From assembly GCA_014529385.2 (NCBI GenBank), contig CM043950.1, forward strand, positions 74,347,935 through 74,411,934: DNA of 64,000 bases, given 5' to 3'. The notes below the pieces were generated by a model. That model made no database searches and was not told where the DNA came from. It worked only from the letters and a program-made list of their open reading frames with translations. This stretch comes from Adiantum capillus-veneris. Lineage: Eukaryota > Streptophyta > Polypodiopsida > Polypodiales > Pteridaceae. Each line of letters begins with the position of its first letter. The stretch's first letter is position 1. Positions 52,122 to 62,880 of this stretch are shown one piece after another. The position numbers and the translations under genes were made by a program.

Positions 52122-52953
52122 GTTCTAGAACATGATCAGTTATCGGCAAGGGATTGACACACACTGGGAGTTTCCCCTTTTTCTTTGGCACTACCACAAT
52201 CGGAGATACCCTATCCGTGTATTCAATCTCATATATGAATTCACCGTCCATTAGCTTGTCTATTTCCTCTCGCTTAGCAAACGTGTCATTATACGTGTAC
52301 GGTCTCTGTCTGCTAGACTTAGCGTCTTGTTTCAAAGGAATTGTATGTTTGCATATTGATGGATCGACTCCTTTCAAATCTTTGTACGACCCTTCAAACA
52401 CATCCCTGTATTCTCTGAGAAGACTCAAAAGTCTCTCTTCTTCTTCTGAAGACAAATCTTTAGCTATGTACACCGGTCTAGGTTCCTCTCCTGGAGCTAC
52501 TAAATCAACCTTTTTAGCATCCTCTGGTCCATCATGGGATTCGTTCTCCTTTTTTTCTCTCATAGGATGGGTTAAGATCACCTTCCTATCCTCTATCGTA
52601 AATTTCCTGTAGTAGTGAGAGGGAACATCCATGTTTCCCTTGACATTGGTATTTGCATCCTCACCACTCTCCATTTCAGTTGTCCAAATTTCTTTCATAG
52701 TTTTCTTAAACTCTCTGTACTTGTTTCTGCGTTCTAATTTGGACTCTTTGTTTTCCTTGTTTCTAATGTTCTTTTCCGCTTTATCTGTTTTGGTTATAGT
52801 TCCACTGGGTTGAACTCGATTTCCTGCACTTTGTTTGTCTTTCCGTGAGCTCGTCTCCACATGTCCTCTCATTCTTCCAGAAATCTTATCCTTGGCACAA
52901 TCTTCCGTCTTTACTAGCATTAGGAATTGGTTTTTCCCTCTTATCCTAGGCAT
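52102..52953 (-). pseudogene. linker and RT N-terminus of element B
   Basis: A 283-codon open frame with a basic NQFLMLVKTEDCAKDKISGR start, a Lys/Glu/Asn-rich segment, then SSEEEERLLSLLREYRDVF, YKDLKGVDPSICKHTIPL, and PIVVVPKKKGKLPVCVNPLPI. The VCVNPLPI text departs from the usual RMCVDYR pattern; some bases appear lost. It continues in another frame at 52,121. Confidence 0.88.
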
Positions 52954-53111
52954 CGGAGTGTTTCTAACTCCTTTCGTTTTTCTCTTTTCTCTGTAGTGTT
53001 TCTGGCATTTTTCAGTCTAATTTGGGAAGTCATAGAATCTGACATCCTTTATGGTTTCCTCGTTCTTGCTTGAGTTGTTTGTGGACTCGTTGTCAGCTTC
53101 ATTTCCCCATT

Positions 53112-53870
53112 TTACACATCATATCCATCTTTATCACGGAACTTTGTGGTGGGACCATCTTGAATTGCACAAACATCTAGGGTTGCTAGAATGTGTGTCC
53201 ATTCTAATGGTTCAAGTGCATCCTCTAGAAAGGGTTCACCTATATAATTTTCGTCTTCAATTTCCCTTTCTAAAACACATTCTTCACACTTCAGACTTCC
53301 ACAGTTCAAAGCGCCACACATCCATAGCTCTTTGGGTTTGCCTAACCAAGCTGGAAACTCTGACCCTGCCAAAGTAGCTGAGTCAAACTCTTCAACTGGC
53401 GTTCGGTTCAAATCCTTGTAGCTATGGTCTTTTAGGTTCACACGAGTAATGGTTTCCATATGTCTCAGGTATATGTGGTCGTAACCCCAATCCTGGACAA
53501 TTTTCAACTGTCTCATGAACAGTCTTCCAAGTATAATATCATAGTTATTCTCCTTGCCAAAGTCGACAATAGAAAAAGTATGCTCGTATTCAATTCCGCA
53601 AGAAGTCACTACAAATTTCTCTAATAGTCCCAAAGGTCTCTCCATATGTCCATCCGCTAGTTGGAGTTTCAACCTCATTTTCCTTATCGCTGGTTTTCCC
53701 CATTTTTTCCAAATTTCTTTCGTAGCAATGGCCACTCCAGCACCGCTGTCAAGTATTTCCATCGTGTTAACTCCCTGGAATTCAAATGGTAAGGTTGTAT
53801 TCCCCTCTTCGCCTTCGCAATACTCTCCGACCTTGTTCAAAGGTACAAGCTTAGCGTTTTTTTGTGGCAT
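53112..53870 (-). CDS. protease of element B, normal position
   Basis: A 252-codon open frame. MEILDSGAGVAIATKEIWK carries the active-site Asp (about residue 37) and NYDIILGRLFMRQLKIVQ the second motif (about residue 110); then ETITRVNLKDHSYKDLN, LGKPKELWMCGALNCG, and PLEWTHILATLDVC. The first 130 residues are retropepsin; the rest is the conserved linker seen also in H. It cuts the polyprotein of B. Active-site residues are intact. Confidence 0.88.
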   Translation of the reverse strand: MPQKNAKLVPLNKVGEYCEGEEGNTTLPFEFQGVNTMEILDSGAGVAIATKEIWKKWGKPAIRKMRLKLQLADGHMERPLGLLEKFVVTSCGIEYEHTFSIVDFGKENNYDIILGRLFMRQLKIVQDWGYDHIYLRHMETITRVNLKDHSYKDLNRTPVEEFDSATLAGSEFPAWLGKPKELWMCGALNCGSLKCEECVLEREIEDENYIGEPFLEDALEPLEWTHILATLDVCAIQDGPTTKFRDKDGYDV

Positions 53871-54109
53871 ACTTAGCTCTCATATGCCCTCTTGCAGTTT
53901 TGCAGTTGGGTATTTTATCCTGAATTTCTCCAAGCATTTTCCTAGAGTTGCCCACATGTTTGGTCGTAGTCTCAAAAGCTCAGCTGGGTGATAGTGCATG
54001 TCACTAGTGTTGACAAAATCTCTATCAATCCTTGCGAGTCTATAACTTTTTCTGAAGAGATTCCTCGTGAGGGAAGTGCTCTAATCTCAGATTTTGCTTC
54101 ATATTCTCC

Positions 54110-54880
54110 TTAGTATGAAGGTAAGGTTTTCAGTGAATAAGGTTTACTCTCTACTGTTCTAACAGAGCCTCCATCTCCCCAGTAAGAATGCAGATCTAAG
54201 TCCACGTGAGATCTTGCCTCAAATTCCTCTATGGGAGGATTCCTGACGTCCTTTTCCCCATTTTTCTGATTAACTTGACAACTCAGCTCGTTTGCAAAGT
54301 TTGCCTCTCTCACTTGTTTCCAAAACTCATCGTAATCCTCATCTCTTCCGTAAGACCTCTGTATCACAGGATGAAAACTGTTTATTTCTTGATATGTGGT
54401 GTTCACCACTATACGTTCATCCCCGTGCTTTTTTTCAGGCTTTTGTGCACTGTTAGGCTCTTCAACTACCCGTGAGAGGATAGTCTCTTGATGAATTGGG
54501 TTCTCCGTTCCACAATTCATTGGTTTTCTAGATGTTTCTAACAAGGATTGTGCAGTCTCGATCATTTTCTGACACATTTCGAGTCTCTGCTTTTCCAATT
54601 CCTCTTTTGGATAAGTCAACCACCGTTGTTCTTGTGTTTGGTTGTTCTTTAATCTCGCTTCGTAAGCTCTCATCAGTGCATCCAATGGTTCATGTACTTT
54701 GTCGACTAACACTGATCCCCTTGAGCTTACACTCGTTGTCTCTTTGACGCTCTTCAGTTTCGACTTTTTTGAGTCCATTTTCTGTATTCCGTTTTGACTC
54801 TCAAGTTTCTCTAATCTGTCTTTTGTTTGTTTTAATTCCTCATCTAGAATCGCGTCTTGTTGTTCTTTTTTCAGCTTCAT
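54110..54880 (-). pseudogene. gag-protease linker of element B
   Basis: A 256-codon open frame: Lys/Glu/Gln-rich start (EQQDAILDEELKQTKDRLEK), likely coiled coil, Ser-rich middle, then PVIQRSYGRDEDYDEFWKQVREANFANEL. No catalytic domain. Confidence 0.65.
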
Positions 54881-55315
54881 GCGGGTTTTCCTAGCTTTCC
54901 ATGTGTTTCTCTGGCTTCGTCGTCCTTGACTTGCGAATTCCGTCTCTGACTTCCCTTCTCTGGTTCTCTAGGGGTTTTCTTCGCTTGAGCTCTAGTCACA
55001 ACTTGTTTTGGTATCTTGGTTTCATTTTGAGACCCATTGCTAGTAGGAATCGACTCTAGCATGTTCAATGTCGTCTTTTTGCACTTTGTTGGGATTCTTT
55101 GAACAATACTCAATGAAGTGAGTGACACCACACTCTGTGCAATATGAATTTATTCTAATGATCTCTGTGTGTGGACAAACATTCATCAAATGGTCACCTC
55201 CACACTCATAGCAGGGTCCCAATGCAGGTCTTGGTGTCCCTTGGTTTTCTCTTTGAAAGTAGGCTGGTCTTTGGCCTGACAGCCCAGTGGTCCCACATTT
55301 CCTATCATGCTCCAA
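54877..55315 (-). pseudogene. zinc-knuckle region of B gag
   Basis: 55,040-55,315 reads CYECGGDHLMNVC and CTECGVTHFIEYC, two CX2CX3HX4C knuckles, one base shorter in the C-to-H gap than the usual CX2CX4HX4C. A frame change leads to 54,877-55,131, a short basic stretch rich in Lys and Arg. Confidence 0.8.
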
Positions 55316-56568
55316 GGTTCTGGTTGTTTTGGTTCTTCAGGTGGATAATACACAGTAGGAGCCATGGGCTCACTGGAATCTTCGTAATAAGTGTGAACAA
55401 GCACTAAATCTCGTTCTTCCTTATTCTCTAGGGTGGGTGCATATCTAATACCCACTGGTCTCACTCCTGGTAAGGGTGGTTGTTGCCCCAATACCGGCTG
55501 TGGCCTTTTTATCCCCATAGGTCCTGGTACGTTTCCCGTTGGGTATCTAGGTACTGGATGTACCTGAGCTGGTGCTATTTGAGCTGGAGGTGCATACTGA
55601 CGCTCCTTTACATAACCATTGTTGTAATAGCATTCTTCTGTTGAATGATTCGTCCATTTTTGTTCGATTGCACACCATTTTGTTCGTTTTGGCATTGGTT
55701 TAAGGTATGGTGCTAATCTCCTTATAGCATCTTCTATCATTTGTTCCATGTTTGGCATTGTTGTTGTTTGGACATTCTTCTTAGTGGTGGTATCGCTAGC
55801 TACGAAAGATGAGCTACTAGAAGCGACATCCGTATCCGTTGCCACCTCTCCATAAACAACACAATTATCCACTAAGTACAAGGATTCTCTGGTCACTTGC
55901 TCAAAACTTGTACAAGCTTTCAGGTGCAAGTCTTTCTTGAGAGTGTCATTTCTCAGCCCTTCTATAAAGAGGAGAGATAGTCTGTCATCTTGTGGTCGTT
56001 CCCGCACTGGACATCTCTCTATGTATTGTTTGAAGCAAAGCAAAGATTCCTTCACCTTTTATTGCTCCTTCTGTTTGAAAGCATGTGTTTGGGATACCGT
56101 GTTGTGTTTGATCCCTCTTTTCGAAAATTCCTCTGCAAACTCTCGCAGCAAGTGGTCAATATCATGGAAACCTCCACCATTCAGTGGATGAAACCATGTC
56201 AATGCCGTCCCTTCTAAAGTAAGACAAAATCCTTTGTATTGTGTGTGGAAATCTGTTATTTGCTCTGCTCTCAAGACTTGCTTAAAGATTGAGACATGTG
56301 CATATGGATCTCCTGAGCCACTATACTTCTTTGGCATACACTTGGCCACTTGAGATGGTCTCATGCGTCTATTGTCTGCCACCAATCTTATTGCTCCTGT
56401 ATCCCGACTAAAACTTTCTCTTTTGTCATGGGCTTCATGGGCTGCTCTAGTTGGATCCCTTGCTAGGAATCTACTACTAGGAGGCAAATGTGATGGTGCT
56501 ACTGCAAACATTGGACCTACTGTAGTATGTGTAGAGAATGGAACTGCACTACCTCGATTTGTAGCCAT
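55186..56568 (-). pseudogene. gag (capsid region) of element B
   Basis: In one frame, broken by a stop at 56,056-56,058. First part, 56,568-56,059: SGSGDPYAHVSIFKQVLRAEQ and FHTQYKGFCLTLEGTALTWFHPL, then HNTVSQTHAFKQKEQ. Second part, 56,055-55,186: ESLLCFKQYIERCPVRERPQD and FIEGLRNDTLKKDLHLKACTS, then a Pro-rich stretch. This is the standard Retrotrans_gag pattern. Confidence 0.9.
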
Positions 56569-56860
56569 TGACTATCTAGAATGTAATGTTACCATTGGGC
56601 TTGGCATAGAATAATGAGGTCGACTCAAAGATTCAGTTACATGAGTCCTCTCTCTACCTGTTTCCATTGGTGCTGCTGCTGCAAACATGTACCTACCATA
56701 GTATGTGTAGAGAATGGAACTGCACTACCTCGATTCGTAGCCATTGACTCTCTAGAATGTAATGTTCCCATTGGGCTTGGCATAGAATAATGAGGTCAAC
56801 TAAAAGATTCAGTTACATGAGTCCTCTCTCTACCTGTTTCCATCGGTTCTGGCATGATAG
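56500..56860. repeat. about 176-bp direct tandem duplication in B gag N-terminus
   Basis: The block containing GTATGTGTAGAGAATGGAAC begins at 56,525 and again at 56,701, a period of 176, with similar text on each side. Because 176 is not a multiple of three it shifts the reading frame. Confidence 0.9.
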
Positions 56861-57008
56861 TTGTAGGTGCTGGTCTCAGTGGTCTTGGAGTGACATAATA
56901 ATGGTGGAGTGGTCCCCCAAAGTATGTGTATCCTTCCAATTCCTTTTTATCGATTTTTGCATATCGTCTTCCATACTTGTCGTAGGCAACAATCTTTGTT
57001 TCTGATCC

Positions 57009-57608
57009 CTATGTGTAGGTAAAGACATAAAGTCTTTTCCGCTCTATCAACTCATCAACGTAGGGTTCCTCGCATCTATAATAGAGATCTTCCTCTCCAT
57101 TATTATACTTGTATAACCCCACATAGGTGTTGTCTGTGTTGATTCTCAAAGTTTTGTTTTTTCTTCTTAATCTAGCATTAGGGAAGCTCATTGTTGGTGC
57201 TTTCTCTTCGGGTTCGTCATCAACTTTGGCTTTCGTGCCCATCAATCCCCACTTGTCCACAATGTTAGGATTGAGGACTACCAAGTACATGATACCTTCA
57301 TCATCTAGGTACCTATCTCCGCTATAGCTCACAAGCACTAAGTCCTTGAACTCACTTGGTCTATCTTCTATCTTCACACAGTAGCGGTCCAAACCATCTT
57401 TGTAGATCTTGGCACCTTGCTTATTGTAATATTGATACTTGATAAACAATAGCTTCATTGTAGTCGAAGGGTTTGATGGTCCTGTTGCCATGTTTTCTTT
57501 TTCGTTTAAGTTCAAGTATCCTAATTGTTCAGTGAAAATCTCGTAAGATCTCTCTGAAGAAGTATCGAAAATACTCCCTTCAAGGATCGGCTCTAACGGA
57601 TATAACAC
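57009..57608 (-). CDS. ORF upstream of gag in element B, unknown function
   Basis: 199 codons, possibly longer because a single stop at 57,006-57,008 is followed by matching-style text (TKIVAYDKYGRRYAKIDKKE). Features: NMATGPSNPSTTMKLLF start region, YVKIED-like acidic turns, YLDDEGIMYLVVLNPNIVDK, YVGLYKYNNGEEDLYYRCEE. No known domain recognised. It lies between the palindrome array and gag, so it could be the N-terminal part of gag or a separate leader ORF. Confidence 0.55.
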   Translation of the reverse strand: MLYPLEPILEGSIFDTSSERSYEIFTEQLGYLNLNEKENMATGPSNPSTTMKLLFIKYQYYNKQGAKIYKDGLDRYCVKIEDRPSEFKDLVLVSYSGDRYLDDEGIMYLVVLNPNIVDKWGLMGTKAKVDDEPEEKAPTMSFPNARLRRKNKTLRINTDNTYVGLYKYNNGEEDLYYRCEEPYVDELIERKRLYVFTYT

Positions 57609-57853
57609 TCGGTTGCTATAACACTCGCTAGTTCTCTTTGTCTCGGTTGGTTATTCTAGAGATATCTACCGGATCTCAAATTCATCAATCCCCCTAGAGG
57701 AATCTAACTTTTTAGTCTCGACGGTTTGTTTTATTCCCATTTCGGTGATCAAAAGTGATCCAAATTGAATGATACTTGGTCAAATGGTTTGTTTTGTCAA
57801 TTAGAAGACTTCTGTGATCTCAAGTGAAAATTTTATATCAGCTTTTCTCAAAA
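57609..57853. other. B leader, no gene seen
   Basis: AT-rich, containing the repeat text GATCCAAATTGAATGATACTTGG that marks the start of array 2. Confidence 0.6.
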
Positions 57854-58581
57854 AGACATTATACCTCTATGATGTCTTTTTTCTCAGATTTGGGATATTT
57901 TTGCTTTGCTCACTCCCAGTAGCACACTTATGCTCTATCCACTCACAAAATTCAATTTGAACTCTCGTTGTGCAAGTTATAACCAGATTAGGCTTTTCTA
58001 GGCAGTTTCCCGATTTTTGACTTACCTGGGGTCAAATGTGATCCAAATGAGATGAAACTTGAAATACAAGCTCTAGACAACTAGTACAAAGAATCTGTTA
58101 TAGAAAAATGTCAAAATTTGCCCAGAATTAGGTTGGAGACATCATATGCGTATGATGTCTTTTTGTCCAATTTTGGTCCAAACTTGATATTTCAGCTATT
58201 CACTATGTTTGCAACAATGTTGTCAAGTCAAAATTCCAAAATCACATCAGCAAGTGCAAAAAGACATTATACGCGTATGATGTATTTTTTCATAGATTTG
58301 CCCAATTTTCAATTTTAAGCTTCTCCAAGTGTTTGTATTTAAGTTTCAAGTGTTTTTATCAAGTTTGAATGCAAAAATGAGCTCTGAATCAATTTTCCCC
58401 ATTCTTTGCTTTTTTTGCACTCTGACTTGGTATTTTGAGTTTCTAGAAGTGTTAAAGCCCTTGTTTTATGTTGATCTTAGGGTAAAACCCCCCTTCTGAA
58501 CACTTTGGTAATGTGAGATTTTCACTTTGGTCTCTGTTTAGCCCTTAAGACATCATACACGTATGATGTCTAATGTTACAG
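57854..58581. repeat. palindrome array 2 (4 copies) in element B leader
   Basis: Copies start at 57,854, 58,137, 58,262 and 58,558; the 58,558 copy is perfect. Steps are 283, 125 and 296. The flanking text (TTGGAGACATCATA, GATCCAAAT..GATGAAACTTG) matches array 1 in the same orientation. Confidence 0.92.
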
Positions 58582-58625
58582 AATTCCAATTTTTTGGCAC
58601 AAAACTCTTCCAAGAGCTCTCTTAA

Positions 58626-59962
58626 CACTAGGTTGGTAACCTAACAGGACATAAAAGTGTCCTTTCAAGGTTTTGAAAAAAACCTCCAAAACCATAGTAG
58701 ATCCACTCATTTGTAAAATCCTTTCATGAGGTTATAGTTCAAGGCCTAGTACACATGGAAAAAATAAGAAACTTGTAAAATTTTTCATCTTTTGGTCACA
58801 CCAAGCCTCCAAAGTTGATGGACCAGTGCATTTTCATCAAAACAGTCGTTTCTTACGTTTTGTTGCATAAAAATAAGATTAGGGATTTTTGTAGGACTTG
58901 AGATAAATTCCCTAGTTAACTTCAATGGGTTGGTGATCAGAACATATGATTGCTTCTCACTCACTATTTTTTGTTTTGCCAAAATAAATAGGTACAAAAA
59001 AGTTGAATTTTTACCATTCTACATACCTATCATCAAAGTTTCTATAGTCACGCTCAATACAAATAATATATACATGTTTTCTTAGTTCCCTATTGTTCTT
59101 TATGTTCATAAGGATCCATGGAGCATGTCAAAATAATAATACATCTCTTACCAAGGGGAATCTTGGGGACAAAGATGAAGTGCTAAATACAGCAAACATG
59201 AAAAAACTGGGTTCAACATTATGAGTTGTAGAATCCCATAGAAACTATTCAATATCTAGCCAAATTTGATCCTTATGGCTAGATATGGTTACTACCTACA
59301 AAATGCATGTAGTTGTCACAAGAAACTAACAATATTGAAAAAGCTATACTTGATATACTAAAATGTTTCATTTTCTTCTCTAATTGAGAAAATCAACCAT
59401 CGTTGTGTACTATGCAAAATAGGGTATTAGGTGCCCGAAAACTCAAGGAATATTAGCTTTATGTTATAATATGCGACATAGAAAATCAAAAATACATTTG
59501 GATATCATGAAATACACCAAAAAAATCATAGAAGAGCTAAAATTGGCTAAAAAACAAGATTTGACAATTTTTGTTATTTGGTCATAACCTACAACTTTAA
59601 TATTTATTCTCCCTAGAAGCATCGGGACATGTTGAGGACTACTAAAGATAGTTCTCTAGCATTATAGACCTCACAAACATGAATTCTACAGTGGTATAGT
59701 TGCAAAAAGTTGAAAAAAGCCAAAAACAGCACCCATTTTTTCACACAGTTTAGGTTCTGAAATCTTGTGCAAGGACAAGGTTAAAGATGAAATTGCTATT
59801 CCAAAAAAATGTCGAGTTTTTAAGAACTCATGATACAACTTTCTAGATAGATAGCACCTCAAAATCCATTTTGAAACTCTTGACATAATTCCAGGAAAAT
59901 GGTCACTTAACAAGACATAAAAGTGTCCCACGACATAAAAGTGTCCCATTACCAACCTAGTG
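58626..59962. mobile_element. M2: TTAA-flanked terminal-inverted-repeat element, 1,337 bp
   Basis: Left end CACTAGGTTGGTAAC; the right end is the complement of CACTAGGTTGGTAA with one altered position further in. TTAA at 58,622-58,625 and 59,963-59,966. It is the reverse complement of M1, with roughly four of five bases matching by eye in the parts I compared, and carries the same GGACACTTTTATGTC-type subterminal motifs. No convincing transposase frame. The target and ends suggest piggyBac-like or Kolobok-like. Confidence 0.8.
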
Positions 59963-59966
59963 TTAA

Positions 59967-60415
59967 GTGCTCAGCAACACTCAGTTTCACAGAAAATCTC
60001 TCTGCACTTTGTTTATGCAAGTTCACTAGAAAATGGACGGTTTAGTGATCTAACATGCAAAAAAACACATCAAGCAAATAAATCACTGATTAATAGCTCT
60101 AGATGAGGATCAAATCGAGTCCTACCTAAGCTACTTCTAATCATAAAATGGGTTTTTGTAATGGTGAGTATAAAGAGATTCACTGCCACACACGGACAAA
60201 TTCCTCAATCTCACTACCACTCAACACCAACAAAAATCAATCTAATCTAAAAGCAAAAAATTGTCAAACACGAAAGACCCAGGAATCTACAAGTTTCCTA
60301 GTACCTCTCAAAGATCCCCGGAGTCCACCACTTTTAGACCTCTCTAACTAAAATATACAAAGGAAATGAAACAATTCACCTCGTAGGATTAGTCTAAGGT
60401 CACCTACTTAGGGCT
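59967..60415. other. B leader next to PBS, no gene seen
   Basis: AT-rich, short frames only. Confidence 0.6.
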
Positions 60416-60437
60416 CTCGTCCCCGGAAGCGGCGCCA
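60416..60437 (-). other. primer-binding site of element B (tRNA-Asp-like)
   Basis: Minus strand TGGCGCCGCTTCCGGGGA, two bases from the LTR. Plant tRNA-Asp would pair with TGGCGCCGTTGCCGGGGA; two positions differ. Athila-type elements use this primer. Confidence 0.75.
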
Positions 60438-60439
60438 AA

Positions 60440-61378
60440 TGTTGGGCGGTTAGGCCGCTAGCGGAAGCTGTAATAGCGAGAACTCAACCAACAAACAAGA
60501 ATGTCAGACGAGGACAGAGCTTGACCCGCATGCGCATGGAAACAAATAGATGGGTGTCAATCACCTACTCGACCTTCTAGAGACAATCACTATCAAGGAA
60601 ATCAAATCTAAGTTCTAAAAACGCAAATGACTGAAATCCGTCCTACGAGAAAACTCTATCCGAAACATGATCAAAAGTCATCGAATCAGCCTCAAACTCA
60701 AAGGGGAGTCTATACACCACGTAAGGACAGTATCCTATGAATCTATAATATAATCTCAACCCGTAACCACTCCGTGCGGTAAACCGTATGAAGACAGGCC
60801 AAAAAATTAAGGTGATCAAAATTTGACTCCGATGATACTAATGTGTAGCTCTACTCCCTGCGGTTCTATCGATATATGGCACGCTCAATTCCGACACAGA
60901 GATAGGGAGAAAACTCACATAGAAGCTCGTGGGAGCTCACCTCGCGTAGAAGCCAAATGCGCGACACGCTTTGTATCGGTGCGTAGCTCTCGCCGTTGCT
61001 AACACAATGGCGGTGTCACTTCTCCAATGGCAGATCCGTAGCTCGCGTAGCAAGAGGATAAGACTTTCACTCTCTCTCAGACACAGTCACAGTACTTTAA
61101 AACTTATCATGATTAATGATTCAAAAAACTTGTCCTTAGGTTTACAATAGTTGGCTCTTATACTTCAGCCTTGGAAGTGTGAACACATCTCTGATGTAAT
61201 TACATGAGCAGATGAAACTACTTGAGGAATACAAGCTGGAAACTCAATTGAGTCCCGCTAATTACAATAAATTCGCTCCATCAAGAATGAAATGTCGCGG
61301 AAAGACATTTATTACAATAAGTGTTTACAAAAATGTGAGTGTGAGTAAAAATGTCTAGGTGTAGTCCCCCGCTCAACA
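60440..61378 (-). repeat. right (5') LTR of element B
   Basis: 939 bp, TGTTGGGCGG to GCTCAACA on the plus strand. TATAAGAG (minus) at 61,155-61,162. TSD AGTAG follows at 61,379-61,383. Confidence 0.95.
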
Positions 61379-61383
61379 AGTAG

Positions 61384-61950
61384 CTAACTTAAATGTGATA
61401 GTACATCGATGCTCATGCCCTGAGTGATTTATATGCTTACTAGATGAACACATGAATGAAACAATGATTCTTGGAATCTCATGGATGCGGCCGTACAACG
61501 CAGTACCAGATTGGGATACCAATCAGGTCAAGCTATCACCTAAAGGCGGACAACTCATTGTTTCAATTGCACCAAGAAAATAATAATTGAAAAGAGATTA
61601 AGAGCAAAACAAACCAGGAGACAATCAATCTTCTCCATTTTATAGCCAAGCACATTCTACAAGTAGCATGCAAACAGTCAGGAAAATTTGGGTACCAAAG
61701 GCCCAACCCAGTGACAAGCTGATTCAAATTTGGGTGCCCAAAACATCATCTATTGTACCAAGGTTCAAAACACAAAGAGGAGCATCTTCAAGAAGAGAAC
61801 CTAAAACACAATGGGTATGGAAGAAAAGGAGAAATTATCTTCTCTGCAAACTGTAAAACTGATGAAGTAATGGAGAGTTTAGTCTCAAAAGACTCAACCA
61901 CAACATTCTTACCAAGGAAAACCAAGATACCAATGGCGAGTTAGAGCTTG
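61384..61950 (+). pseudogene. second retropepsin-like domain of element H, C-terminal half and tail
   Basis: Continues the H text cut at 39,897. LDEHMNETMILGISWMRPYN has the second retropepsin motif (xILGxxW), then VPDWDTNQVKLSPKG. The tail at 61,668-61,856 reads RKIWVPKAQPSDKL, IQIWVPKTSS and QWVWKKRR: the same IWVPK-type repeats found in the B ORF. Stops break it. The element is lost before 62,019. Confidence 0.7.
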
Positions 61951-62018
61951 ACAACCATCAATATTGATACCAAAAGCTCAGGAAATCAGCATGCCAAAGC
62001 ATCCTCACGGTAAAATAA

Positions 62019-62165
62019 TGTTGAGATGTAGATAGAAAGAGAGAGAGAGAGACGAGACAAGAGACACACCATATACGCTCCCAAAGACTGATTCATATTG
62101 AGGACAAGATACAAATATATAGGTGAGACCAAGTTGAGTAGAGTGAGCCATATATAGCTCCAACA
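62019..62165 (-). repeat. 3' LTR of element C
   Basis: 147 bp, plus-strand TGTTGAGATG to AGCTCCAACA. Minus-strand start TGTTGGAGCTATATATGG resembles the T LTR start TGTTGAGCTATATATAG, and the lengths are close. Confidence 0.85.
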
Positions 62166-62182
62166 CCCCCACTCAAACAAAG
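62166..62182 (-). other. polypurine tract of element C
   Basis: Minus-strand TTTGAGTGGGGG, directly before the LTR; T has TTGAGTGGGGA. Confidence 0.8.
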
Positions 62183-62413
62183 GTCTCTAGCTTTGGATGA
62201 AAAAACCCTTGGGGAGTTCAAGGGAAAAACCCAAACCCCTATACAATGTGAAAATAGGAACCAACGATGATGATGTGAAAGTGAATTGTGCATCAATGTA
62301 CAAATATTCAAGTGACTTAGAGATCACAATGTGCAAATGTGAAGTGTGCATATGGCATGGTACCTAAAAGATTACAATGTCATATGTACAAAGCTATTAC
62401 AATAGCAAAAAAG

Positions 62414-62880
62414 CTAATCTAGAAAGAGTGAGGTCGAAGCAACTCCAAGCTCCGAGCGCAAGAGGATGAAACGTGACTCGTTGAGGCCTTTGGTCAAAAT
62501 GTCTGCAATCATCTGGTCACTTGGATAGTGTTCAACCATAATGGTTTCTTTGCGTACTTTATACCTGACATAATGATAATGGACAGGAATGTGCTTTGAC
62601 TTATTATGTTGAACATAGTCTTTTGCAAGACTAATAGCACTTTGGTTGTCACACCGCAAGGGTGTGCTAGAAAGAGGAGAGTGACCAATATCAACCAGCA
62701 TTTGTCGAAGCCAAATCAACTCACGAGCTGCAAGTGATGCCACAACATATTTTGACTCAGTCGTAGAAACTGCAACACAACGTTGTTTCTTGCTGGTCCA
62801 AGAAACAAGACAACCATTTATAAAGAAGCAATTTCCACTAGTAGATCGCATAGATAAATGTGAGCTTGCCCAGTCTGCAT
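62414..62880 (-). pseudogene. RNase H of element C
   Basis: MRSTSGNCFFINGCLVSWTSKK region, TTESKYVVASLAARELIWL (the usual TEAEY altered to TESKY), LRCDNQSAISLAKD, HNKSKHIPVHYHYVR, then ADILTKGLNESRF. Nearly complete. A frame change near 62,840-62,870 separates it from RT. Confidence 0.9.

Larger units (their letters stand above)
39898..61378 (-). mobile_element. element B: giant Ty3/gypsy retrotransposon, 21,481 bp, with 5-bp TSD
   Basis: Two 939-bp LTRs, TSD AGTAG on both sides (39,893-39,897 and 61,379-61,383), PBS beside the right LTR, PPT beside the left LTR. Minus-strand order: leader with palindrome array and M2, ORF upstream of gag, gag, protease, RT, RNase H, integrase, second retropepsin-like ORF, spacer with M1 and palindrome array, coiled-coil ORF, PPT. 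By my count the LTRs differ at about 70 of 939 positions, so it is not recent, and several frames are broken. Size and extra ORFs recall the Tat/Ogre group; no second RNase H was seen. Confidence 0.95.

Noticed and set aside
44201-58581. Palindrome arrays as a CRISPR array
   Set aside because: Units are palindromic, about 283 or 130 bp apart, with related rather than unique spacers, in a plant retroelement without cas genes.
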